Of a stretch of 64,000 nt of DNA, positions 23,200-33,550 are shown piece after piece (position 1 is the first letter of the stretch; each line of letters begins with the position of its first letter). The position numbers were made by a program, and so were the translations under genes. Source of the DNA: Welwitschia mirabilis (lineage: Eukaryota; Gnetophyta; Gnetopsida; Welwitschiales). Under the pieces are notes generated by a model. That model had not been told where the DNA came from and searched no databases. It was given only the letters and a program-made list of their open reading frames with translations. The DNA lies in assembly GCA_051453625.1 (NCBI GenBank), contig JBOZIK010000001.1, positions 32,647,877 to 32,711,876 of the forward strand, given 5' to 3'.

Positions 23200-25320
23200 A
23201 TCATTAAACTTAGTGGGGATGGGTGAATGAGTTTTAATAAATGAAAATTTTAAAGTAATGATATAATAAAAAAGCATAGTAAAAATACCTTACTAAGATA
23301 ATAAGGTTTCCTAACCTAGGTACATCCACATATAAAGGGTAGCCTCTACTCACACCTCTAGATATTCTTGACCTATAAGAAAATAGTGGTTTTATGATGT
23401 ACCATCAACCTTACAATAAGTGAGAGTACTTTACAAGGAAACACTCTCTTCCTTACAAGGAAATAGTGGTTTTTCTAAATGTGCCACAAACCCTTCAATA
23501 ATAAGAGTCTCCTTACAAGATAAAACTTTCTTCCCCACAAGGAAATAATGGTTTTCATAGGCACATCAGAAACCCTTCAATAATGAAACTTTCCTTGCAA
23601 GGCAAGACTCTTTTTTCTATAAGGAAATAGTGGTTTTCATAAGCATACCATAANNNNNNNNNNNNNNNNNNNNNNNNNNNNNNNNNNNNNNNNNNNNNNN
23701 NNNNNNNNNNNNNNNNNNNNNNNNNNNNNNNNNNNNNNNNNNNNNNNNNNNNNCCTTACTAAGATAATATGGTTTCCTAACCTAGGTACATCCACACATA
23801 GAGGGTAGCTTCTACTCACACCTCTAGATATTCTTGACCTATAAGAAAATAGTGGTTTTATGACGTACCATTAACCTTATAATAAGTGAGAGTACTTTAC
23901 AAGGAAACATTCTTTTCCTTACAAGGAAATAGTGGTTTTTCTAAATGCATTACAAACCCTTCAATAATAAGAGTCCCCTTACAAGGCAAAACTTTCTTCC
24001 CCACAAGGAAATAATGGTTTTCATAGGTGCATCACAAACCCTTCAATAATGAAACTCCCCTTGCAAGGTAAGACTCTTTTTTCTATAAGGAAATATTGGT
24101 TTTCATAAGCATACCATAAACCCTTTAACAATGAGAGTCTCCTCACAAAGTAGCACTCTCTTACCCATATGGAAGTAATGGTCTTCTTGCTCACTAATAA
24201 CCATATAATAAGAAAGTGATCATAGATACTACTTAAAATGCACACTCGTATAAGGATTGCCTTATAAAGTATTTGATTTAATAATGAACTTATAATAATA
24301 TTTAATAATAATATAGTCTAATAATGTAGAACCAAAAATACAATACAATAACAAGCTTAAAAGATGAAGCTTTTATGAAGACTTGAGATCCTTGTTGTTA
24401 TTGTAATTATCATGAGTGTAGATGAATGATGCAGCAATATAAGATTCAAGAGCAAATGATGAATAAAATGTAAGCTTATTTTCCAATGATATCTTTGATT
24501 CTTCATGAGAATTTCCTTTTACTCATGTAATCTTTGTTTTATGCTTGATCTAATTATTATGTATTAAAATTTTAAGAGTTTTATATCTATTGAGGTACTA
24601 AGAGAGATTTATTTGTTGAAATTCCAAGCACTCTCGCATGTTTTATCACATCAATTCTTTATATGTTAAAAGAAGTTCATTTAACTTTATAATCATTATG
24701 CAATGGATAGGTAATGTATCTTTGCTTTTCATCGACATGAACATTGGTTTAAGATGTATTCATATTTGTAGATGTTTACTAATAGTAAAAAATATTCACC
24801 TTGTAGATGTCTTAGTGAACTTGTCTAGATTTTGATGAAACTTAATTTGTATAATTCTTGGGTCTTCATTATCATGAATTCGTAATGTACAAGTCAATAA
24901 CTCATCTAAAACATAAGGTATTAGTTAAAATCCAAATTGAATTTGTTACTTATTTTAGCTTAGTATAGAAATATTCAAACATACAGATGTTTTCATTGGT
25001 ATCAGGTTCAACCTTTAGCATAGTTGTCTTTGATGAAGTAGTTATCTTTTAGCTTATGATTTGAATTCTAGTATATTAGAGACATTTCAATTTCCTAGAT
25101 GTCTTTATGAGAGCCATCTTCACTTTTCTAGATATCTTTAAATAATTGATTTTGCATTTCAACATCTGATTCTTTTTATGAGATATCATCTTTAAAGATT
25201 CATTATTATCTAATGCTTATCAAGATTTAATGATCTTTGTCATGACCTGTCAACACAATGTTATAAAATATTTGATAAGTGGAATAACTAAAACAAGTTT
25301 ACAAGTAATCTTCCTTTTTT
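23200..25320 (-). mobile_element. 3' LTR of copia-S
   Basis: Aligns with 31367-33550. Paired landmarks: 'gatcattaaacttag' (23209) with 'gaatcatcgagcttag' (31371); the 'ccttactaagataa' block (23289 or 23754) with 31460; 'aaaatacaatacaa' with 'gatgaagctttxatgaagacttga' (24330-24390) with 32048-32102; and the end block 'gatatcatctttxaagat' (25180) with 33421. It contains an ~82-bp tandem repeat and scattered palindrome-derived boxes. A 100-N gap at 23654-23753 separates two nearly identical 367-bp copies (23287-23653 and 23754-24120). Confidence 0.75.
23430..24180. repeat. ~82-bp tandem repeat in the copia-S 3' LTR
   Basis: Unit starts 'caaggaaatagtggttttca', continues 'ccacaaacccttcaataatga' and ends with a 'ctccttacaaggcaa' block and 'actctcttcc'. 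Four to five units per LTR, each differing by several bases; the count here is inflated by the duplication around the gap. The homologous array in the 5' LTR is at 31540-31920. Confidence 0.8.
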
Positions 25321-25950
25321 CTATGGTGTCCAAAACTTGGCAAATTTTGTTATTCCAATCTTATTCAATCAATAAAAAAATACACTTCTATTTAAAAAAA
25401 GCATATAATCAATTTTTGTAACAATATTGAAAGGACATGATATTAATCACTTGAAAAATTGATAAAAGCACATAGATATACCACTTGAAAAAAGATTAAA
25501 ATATATTGATGAACCACTTTAGAAATCAACTAAAGGCATAAAGATAATTAATAAATCATGATATTATCCATTTAAATAAGCATGTAGAATGTAGAGCACA
25601 AAGATATTTGATAATTTATTAAGTATAATATGCTAACAATAATGTGCTAATATATCACACCATAAAATTAAAATTTGTATGTCAATATTACATCATAAAG
25701 AATGTGCTCATGGTAATGCTAAACAATAAACATAATAGCATGATATAATAGAATATGTGCTAGCAATATATAAAATGAAGATTATTTTTAGAAATGTACC
25801 AATAAAAGCATAAGATAAAAGTGTGCTAACAATAAGTGTGCTAAATAACATCAATAGAGATAACAAAAATGTATGCAAAAATAACGTAAGTAATCATCAA
25901 CAAAAAGTGATAGCACTCAGGGATATAATCCAAAATATGATGATCCAAAA
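25321..25950 (-). other. Copia-S 3' non-coding region with GTGCTAACAATAA repeats
   Basis: Between the 3' LTR and the extra ORF. Short repeats of the type gtgctaacaataa / gtgctaa recur around 25630-25660, 25760 and 25820-25850, and 'cacttgaaaaa' recurs around 25450-25490. Sirevirus elements are known for repeated motifs, including multiple polypurine tracts, in this place. On the minus strand the runs here are pyrimidine/purine mixed, so I cannot point to a single primer tract. Confidence 0.4.
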
Positions 25951-27900
25951 CTCTAAGATCAATAGAGTATCCTCATTTTAAAATTTGAAGTACCCAACTA
26001 TTCTGCCACTGATTTTCTATCATTGATTTATCAAAACTTCTTCTCCTTTTTGGATAGTAGAGAAAAGGCTCTAATCATTGAGAGCAGAGTTACTCGTATA
26101 ATGCATACTTATGATTTTTTGTTACTATCACCACTCACATGAGTGATGGACGTTGATTTGGTATATGATGATGAGGATGTGGGAGGTGGAGTATGCCTTT
26201 TTCTAGAAGAGCACTAAGATCTCTTACCTAGGCCTTGTCTCCTCATACATTAATACATTTAAGAAGTGATAGATGTTTCAAAGAAACTGATAGTGGTGGT
26301 GTCTATAAAGGATGGAGGTAACTACATAAAGAAAAGTGGTTCTATGTGTATAGACTCTATATGAGATGGTAGTGGTAATGGTGGATGTATTAAAGGTGGA
26401 GAAGGTAAAGGTGGAGATGAGTGGATTGTTGAATGTAGTGATGGTACCTGTGTATGATAATAGACAAGAATCTCACAACATGAATGATGAAAGATAAGAG
26501 GTGGTACATCTGAGCTCTCGAACTCTATCTCCTACTATGATTGCCTCTGCTATGAAGGAACTAGTACCTATTGCTCCCCCTATACCTTTGATTTTGTGGG
26601 AGCCTGGTACTTCCCCTAAGCTTGTGCCTCATTTCTAGATGACTTATTTATAGATTTTCTATTAGCTACTCTGCTAGAGTCACATCCTGTGCCATGTGGA
26701 GTNNNNNNNNNNNNNNNNNNNNNNNNNNNNNNNNNNNNNNNNNNNNNNNNNNNNNNNNNNNNNNNNNNNNNNNNNNNNNNNNNNNNNNNNNNNNNNNNNN
26801 NNNNNNNNNNNNNNNNNNATTTCTTCAATCTAAACATGTCTCTACTAAGTTTATTAATCATTTTTGCAATTTATTTTAGTTACTTTTTGGCAAATGAAGA
26901 AGTATAATTAGTAGTGGAAAATGATCTCTAAAAATGTGAAGGCCTCCCACTTGTGCCCTCACTTAGTGACATTGATACTCTACATTTTGTACTAAACTCT
27001 GCTAATGGTTTTTTCTGCTGAATGAGGTCAACCTAAGAAACTAAAATTTCTACACAACTAATGAGCAAGCTAATTAGATAAGGATAACCCAAAGAATATC
27101 CCTCATAAAATAACATGATAATATCCATGCACAACATAAATCTCAAATCTATCTTTAACCCAATAAGCAAACCATATACAACAAAAGTCTACATTTGCTT
27201 ATAATAACTGTAATTACCTTATTTAATTAAAATGTAATAAAATATGATTTAGGTAAGAATAGAGGCATATTGAATCATATCTTTTCATTTAATGTTCTTT
27301 AAAACATTCATTCTAGTATGCCCAAATAGAACATTGCTCATATTACACTTTGACATACTAATAACTCTAAAATTAAATATTTCCTTAAATGAACAAGCAT
27401 AAATCTAAGGAACATTTGTATCGTCTATGCTAAGAAAGAAATTAATAAAACTAGCAATAATATGCGAAGAAGTACCTCTTACCTACATTTAAAATGTGCT
27501 ATCATAAATTTCATGAATATTGGCATAGAACTCTCTTATAATAGAATCTGGAATGCTCTGGTCTAGTTGCACAATCATTTCTTATTCAAATTGTGAGAAA
27601 TAATTCATAAGTTAATCTCTGCATTTCCTCTGGGATCCAAGGATTCTTTTTGAAATAATAGAATTTTTTAACCAAGTTTAATATCTTTTGGTAATTACCT
27701 CATGGTAGAATTATGGCTCATATTATGATATTTACTATTTTGAGACTTATTCTTTGCCTTTAGAAGTACCAGCTAATTTTTTTCTAACCACATTTATAAG
27801 AAATATGGAGAATTTGTTTAAAAATTAATTAAAATAGAAGAAACAATGAAAACTAAGCACCTATGCAATGAAAACACCCTCTTCTTACTTATTGTAGAGA
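25951..27900 (-). pseudogene. Copia-S extra ORF with 'REFYAN' plant transposon-protein domain
   Basis: Minus-strand reading contains 'PDSIIREFYANIHEIYDST' (27505-27555), the signature of a domain found in extra ORFs of plant retroelements (putative plant transposon protein family; it occurs in Sirevirus env-like and in Tat/Athila ORFs). The upstream part ('RILGSQRKC' near 27630) and the downstream part ('LGYPYLISLLISCVEILV' then 'VDLIQQKKPLAEF', about 26980-27110) keep the usual order. The C-terminal third (26100-26700) is rich in Ser, Pro, Thr and Gly-like low-complexity codons, with an 81-codon frame 26616-26861 crossing a 116-N gap. Role in the living element is unknown; 'env-like' is a label by position, and I see no signal peptide or membrane segment I would trust. 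Confidence 0.6.
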
Positions 27901-28600
27901 TGTCTCAAAGATTCAGAATGCTTGGTAGAGAAATATGAGAAAATAAAGCCTTAAAAGTCTTCTCAGATAGATACTTATTAAATGAAAACCTAAAAATAAT
28001 ATTTGGTGATTCATTTTATAAATAAAAAAGGGAAAAACCCTAGGGTTTTAGCATGTTTTATTTTCCACAATAGTATAGTGAAGATTTCTATAACCTGAAA
28101 GATGTCTACAATGCAAAAATTAGACATCTGAAAAATCAACGATATCTATTGTTAAGGAATTTATAATACATTTTTCTAGTATTAAGATATATACAAAAAT
28201 TAAGATGTCCATTTCAAAACATTAAACTAATAAAAAGATGTATGTAAAAGTAAAGACATCTGCTTTGAAGATGTCTACAAATATTAAGACATTTTTAATA
28301 GAGACATTTATAAAACTAAAGACATCTGTAATGAAAGTTCTAGAAACATCAAAAAATTCTATGACTAATATAATCATAATGATAACACTTCAAAATAGTA
28401 AATAACAAGTACATAATTTAACTTTTAACTAAAACCTAATTAATAATCTCAACTCATAAGATAATTACATTGTGAATTTGAGAATTTAAAAGATATCACT
28501 TATTTCCTTACATGATTGGATAAGGCCCAATCTCCAAATTATTGTGCAACTTGATATATCCTTCCATACCTTGATTTTAAAATTACATTATTAAGAAGAT
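27901..28600 (-). other. Copia-S region where integrase and RT should be; repeat-rich
   Basis: A copia element needs about 2.5-3 kb for integrase and RT between the GAG-pre-integrase block and the extra ORF. Only about 0.7 kb is present and no catalytic motif is seen. Instead 28060-28345 carries eight or so copies of agatgtct / agacatct boxes. Confidence 0.6.
28060..28345. repeat. Cluster of AGATGTCT/AGACATCT boxes
   Basis: Boxes at about 28099, 28121, 28204, 28256, 28266, 28289, 28303 and 28321, several extended to tagacatctg or gatgtctaca. Both forms are what CG decay would leave of the palindrome TAGACGTCTA. The same boxes occur in the copia-S LTRs (24766, 24803, 25096, 32516, 32531). Confidence 0.6.
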
Positions 28601-28619
28601 CATCGGTATATTACATTGT

Positions 28620-28740
28620 GATGTCATTGTTGTACCTTTTGTGCTAAATTGAATCCTTTTTGATCAAGTCCTTCTTTCCATTACTAGGCTTTTTGTGCCA
28701 ATGCTTTGCATCTTCTATTTTGCTTAATAAACACTTAGTT
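28620..28740 (-). pseudogene. Copia-S GAG-pre-integrase remnant
   Basis: Minus-strand reading 'IEDAKHWHKKPSNGKKDLIK' then 'KDSI' corresponds to the 'LWHRRLGHxNxxxLxKLxKKxLV' block that precedes copia integrase and holds its zinc-binding His. It follows the protease at the usual distance. After it the pol frame ends, consistent with an internal deletion. Confidence 0.6.
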
Positions 28741-28819
28741 TCATTGTTAGAAGTATTTGCTAAAATAACAATATATTTATTCTCTTTTCTTATACTAGTA
28801 ATTAAAGTTCTAGTTTAAT

Positions 28820-29065
28820 GTTATTCATTGATATTACATCATCTCTTGTAAAGGAAATAGAAACATTTTCATCACAAAGTTGGATTACACTTAAAATATT
28901 ATTTACCTCTAGCTATTTTTCTCCTTTAATAGTACCAATACCTTTGATTGGTTATTCTATGTTATCTCTAAATATTATAACTTCTTTATATTATTTTGTC
29001 AAAGTGATGAAATTAGAATTATCTCCCATCATGTGCCTTGAGCATTCATTATTAATATATTAGAT
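28820..29065 (-). pseudogene. Copia-S protease remnant
   Basis: Minus-strand reading 'YINNECSRHMMGDNSNFITL' (about 29062-29003) matches 'WYLDSGCSRHMTGDxxxF', the Sirevirus-type copia protease start; the catalytic DSG has become NNE. It continues with 'FRDN', 'PIKGIGTIKG' and 'VNNILSVIQLCDEN', which fit the flap and C-terminal parts ('GDNxxGxIxGxGTI'). The frame is unusually long for such an old copy, but dead. Confidence 0.8.
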
Positions 29066-29149
29066 ATGCTTATTCATGTCTGTAGGTTTAATATGTTCTG
29101 AATGTGTTGGTTTGGCTTTTGGTACCCCTATGTTTCTTAGTTTGTCTTG

Positions 29150-31314
29150 CATTAAATGCTATAACATTCCACTAGGCCTTGTGACATTATTAGTATAATA
29201 CTTGTTTTTGTATTTTGTTGGACATATATATTGATAATGACTTCTATTATGATAATAATAGCAAACAATATTATTCATAAATGCTAAATGTTCATACCTT
29301 AACTTATAATTCCATTTCTTAATCAAAGACGTTATAGTACTAGTTGTGATTTCATTGTGTCCCAATCCACTCTTATTATTTAAACTTCTACATTGCCCAA
29401 GCATGATATTTAAGTTCTTCTTTTCTTGAGTAAATTTTCATTGATCTTGTTGAATTTGATAGCTTTTATTTAACATTCTTAAAATCACATGTTAGTCTAC
29501 TAACCTTAGCTTCAAGAAGTGGGTTTTTAGAGGGTAATTTGATGTAAGTATTTTCATGTTTATATGCTTTTTTATGATTATGAAGTATCTTTTTATTTTT
29601 AGTACATAATCTTTGTAAATTATAAAACTCTTTAAAAATTAAACTGTACCTTTGTTAAAGATCCATAACTATGTCATCTTTACTTTCTAAATTATACTCC
29701 TCTTCTGTTTCATCACTTTCTTTTTAAAAGTGTGCAATACATCACTTTCTTTTTAAAAGTATGCAATAGCTATGTAAAAAAGGTGATATTTCTTATTATT
29801 AGATGTTTATTCTTCTGTTGTCTCTTCATCATCATTACATCCTATAAAAAATGATTTTTCTTATCTTACATTCTATTAGCACTAGAACATTCCAAGGATA
29901 TATGTTCTCTTCCTCCACGTATCCAACATTCTGCTTTGGAAACATCAAAAAAAGAAGTATTACTAGAAGGCTTAACTTTGAACTCACCTTTGGCTTAAGA
30001 ACTGAATGGCCTTTTGAAATCATCTCTTCTATTGTACTTGTGTGAAAGTATTCTTTTTACTTTCTTTGTAATAAGTGGTAGTTCCTAATTTACTTCATCA
30101 TCAAAGTTATCTTTTTCCTATTTTTCCTTTACCTATTCTTTTAAGTTCTATTTTTTCTTTCACTTGCCTTAAGAGTAATAGGTTTTTCCTTTTAAGGATT
30201 TATCTTGTATGAGATTTATCTTTTAAGCTATAAGAGCACTTTATAGCTCTGTTATCTTCATGGTATTGAAATCTCTTAACTCTAGCTGTAGTTTTGAACT
30301 TATATTTAGGGGTTAGTAATCTAATAATGTTTTGTATTACCTTAATTCTAGAGAGTCTTCTCCAATGCCATGTATTGCATTTATAATGTTGAATACTTCC
30401 ATGAAGTATTCTTAGACTCTTTCTTGATGGTCCCTTTTAAGATTCTCAAACTAGTTTGTCCATACTAGAAGCTTTGATTATTTTACAATAGGAGTACCTT
30501 CATATATTTCACCTAGAACATTTCAAATTTCTTGTGTCATCTTGTAATAACCCACTATTCTATTGAACTCTTCTATAATTAAAGAAAAATAAAGTGCATT
30601 TTTAGCTTTAGAATCATATATGAAAGTATCTTTCTCTTTATCTTTTCAGTATTTTCTTTACTTGATTTTTGTTATGGTGTTGCCTGTAGTATCTGTGGTT
30701 TCCATGTAATCTTCAAATCCTTCTTATATGNNNNNNNNNNNNNNNNNNNNNNNNNNNNNNNNNNNNNNNNNNNNNNNNNNNNNNNNNNNNNNNNNNNNNN
30801 NNNNNNNNNNNNNNNNNNNNNNNNNNNNNNNNNNNNNNNNNNNNNNNNNNNNNNNNNNNNNNNNNNNNNNNNNNNNNNNNNNNNNNNNNNNNNNNNNNNN
30901 NNNNNNNNNNNNNNNNNNNNNNNNNNNNNNNNNNNNNNNNNNNNNNNNNNNNNNNNNNNNNNNNNNNNNNNNNNNNNNNNNNNNNNNNNNNNNNNNNNNN
31001 NNNNNNNNNNNNNNNNNNNNNNNNNNNNNNNNNNNNNNNNNNNNNNNNNNNNNNNNNNNNNNNNNNNNNNNNNNNNNNNNNNNNNNNNNNNNNNNNNNNN
31101 NNNNNNNNNNNNNNNNNNNNNNNNNNNNNNNNNNNNNNNNNNNNNNNNNNNNNNNNNNNNNNNNNNNNNNNNNNNNNNNNNNNNNNNNNNNNNNNNNNNN
31201 NNNNCGATCTCTTTATCGTACTTAAAAGAATATAAGTACACTTGCATCTTCATCTTCAATAGGCATATTTTATCCCATCGAAGAGTAGAAGTCTAATGAA
31301 TGATACCCCTTCCA
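29150..31314 (-). pseudogene. Copia-S gag remnant
   Basis: Starts at ATG 31314-31312: 'MEGVSFIRLLLFDGIKYAYW', matching the 'PPLFDGxNYxYWKxRM' N-terminus of plant copia gag. A 474-N gap (30731-31204) follows. From 30640 leftward the UBN2-type gag domain is clear: 'EFNRIVGYYKMTQEI', 'LGEIYEGTPIVK', 'SKLLVWTN', 'FENLKRDH'. Near 29880-29960 a first zinc knuckle reads 'CWIRGGREHISLECSS' with its second Cys changed. A second one lies in the 81-codon frame 29159-29404: 'CYYYHNRSHYQYICP', where the second Cys is Tyr. Two knuckles and the CSRHM protease right after agree with a Sirevirus-like clade. It would have made the particle protein. Confidence 0.8.
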
Positions 31315-31352
31315 TTGTTCACTCAATGGAGTTACTCATTTTTGTGAGTATC

Positions 31353-31364
31353 CACTTTAATACC
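31353..31364 (-). promoter_or_regulatory. Primer binding site of copia-S
   Basis: Plus strand 'actttaatacca', minus strand TGGTATTAAAGT, a worn form of TGGTATCAGAGC, which is complementary to the 3' end of plant initiator-Met tRNA. It separates the gag leader (left) from the 5' LTR (right). Confidence 0.7.
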
Positions 31365-31366
31365 AC

Positions 31367-33550
31367 TTAAGAATCATCGAGCTTAGATGGAAGAAATGAA
31401 TGAGTTTCATCAAATAAAAACTTAAATCAATAATAGAATGAAAAAGAATAGCGAAAACACCTTACTAAGATAACATGATTTCCCAACTTGGGTACATCCA
31501 CACATAGAGCATAGCTTTTAATCACATCTCTAAATATTTCTAACATGTAAGAAAATTGTGGTTTTCTAGTGTAACATCAACCTTATAATAAGTGAAAATC
31601 TTCTCATAAGGAAACAACCTTATAATAAGTGAAAATCTTCTCATAAGGAAACACCTTGTTTATTATAAGGAAATAGTGGTTTTCATAAGTGCATCACAAA
31701 CGCTTCAACAATGAGAGTTTCCTTATAGGGAATTACTTTATTCCCTATAAGGAAACAGTGGTTTTCATAGGTACACCATAAAACTTTTAACAATGAAACT
31801 CTCAAGGAAATAGTAGTTTTCATAGGTGCACCATAAACCCTTTAATAATGAGAGTCACCTTAAAAGGAAACACTCTTTTTTCGTAGGTAAACAATGGTCT
31901 TCTAGCTCATCAATAACCTTACAATAAGTAAGTGTTCATAGGCACTACCTCAAATGCACACCTTTACAAGGTTTACCTTATAAAGCATTTGATTCAATAA
32001 TTGACTTATAATAGTATTCAACAATAAGATAGTCCAACAATATAGAGCCAAAAATACAATACAACAATAGCTTGAAAGATGAAGCTTTGATGAAGACTTG
32101 AAATCCTTATTAGTATTGTAGTTATCATGAGTGTAAATGAATGATGTAGTAATGTAAGATCCAAGAGTGAATGATGAATACAATATAAGCTTCTTTGATA
32201 ATGATCTCTTTGATTATTTATGAGAAGTTCCTTTTACTCATGAAATCTTTATTCTATGCTTGATCTAATTATTGTATGCTAAAAGTTCAAGAGCTATATA
32301 TTTGTTAAGGTAATAAGAGATCCGTATTCGTTGAAGTTCTAAGCACTTTCACATGTTTCATCATATCAAGCCTTTATACGACTAAAGAGGATCTGGCCAT
32401 TTGAGCTTGAAAGATAGCCATTTAACTTTGTAACCATCATGCAATGGATAGCTAATATTTGGACATGGAGCATGTATGTTTGATTTTTATCAACATGAAC
32501 TTTGGTTCATGACATCTTCCCATTTGTAGACATCTACTANNNNNNNNNNNNNNNNNNNNNNNNNNNNNNNNNNNNNNNNNNNNNNNNNNNNNNNNNNNNN
32601 NNNNNNNNNNNNNNNNNNNNNNNNNNNNNNNNNNNNNNNNNNNNNNNNNNNNNNNNNNNNNNNNNNNNNNNNNNNNNNNNNNNNNNNNNNNNNNNNNNNN
32701 NNNNNNNNNNNNNNNNNNNNNNNNNNNNNNNNNNNNNNNNNNNNNNNNNNNNNNNNNNNNNNNNNNNNNNNNNNNNNNNNNNNNNNNNNNNNNNNNNNNN
32801 NNNNNNNNNNNNNNNNNNNNNNNNNNNNNNNNNNNNNNNNNNNNNNNNNNNNNNNNNNNNNNNNNNNNNNNNNNNNNNNNNNNNNNNNNNNNNNNNNNNN
32901 NNNNNNNNNNNNNNNNNNNNNNNNNNNNNNNNNNNNNNNNNNNNNNNNNNNNNNNNNNNNNNNNNNNNNNNNNNNNNNNNNNNNNNNNNNNNNNNNNNNN
33001 NNNNNNNNNNNNNNNNNNNNNNNNNNNNNNNNNNNNNNNNNNNNNNNNNNNNNNNNNNNNNNNNNNNNNNNNNNNNNNNNNNNNNNNNNNNNNNNNNNNN
33101 NNNNNNNNNNNNNNNNNNNNNNNNNNNNNNNNNNNNNNNNNNNNNNNNNNNNNNNNNNNNNNNNNNNNNNNNNNNNNNNNNNNNNNNNNNNNNNNNNNNN
33201 NNNNNNNNNNNNNNNNNNNNNNNNNNNNNNNNNNNNNNNNNNNNNNNNNNNNNNNNNNNNNNNNNNNNNNNNNNNNNNNNNNNNNNNNNNNNNNNNNNNN
33301 NNNNNNNNNNNNNNNNNNNNNNNNNNNNNNNNNNNNNNNNNNNNNNNNNNNNNNNNNNNNNNNNNNNNNNNNNNNNNNNNNNNNNNNNNNNNNNNNNNNN
33401 NNNNNNNNNNNNTTTTGTAAGATATCATCTTTGAAGATCTATCATCATCTTATGCTTATCAAGGTCTGACAACCTTTGTAATGATTTGTCTATATAATGA
33501 TACAAAATATTTGAAAGTGGAATCATTAAAGCTATATTTACCAAAAATTA
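31367..33550 (-). mobile_element. 5' LTR of copia-S
   Basis: Begins next to the primer site and aligns with the 3' LTR at 23200-25320. Similarity fades after about 33545 ('attaaagctatatttacc'), so the outer end is approximate. An 873-N gap (32540-33412) replaces what is only about 390 bp in the other LTR. The ~82-bp array is at 31540-31920, with one local repeat of about 40 bp ('caaccttataataagtgaaa...', 31575 and 31616). Confidence 0.7.
31540..31920. repeat. ~82-bp tandem repeat in the copia-S 5' LTR
   Basis: Same unit as at 23430-24180 ('aaggaaatagtggttttcata', 'accataaacccttxaataatga', 'ctccttataagg'). Units start near 31600, 31667, 31749 and 31803, with uneven lengths from small deletions. 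Confidence 0.75.

Noticed and set aside
23430-24180. CRISPR array
   Set aside because: The ~82-bp units are contiguous and all parts of the unit repeat; there are no unique spacers, and the genome is of plant type.
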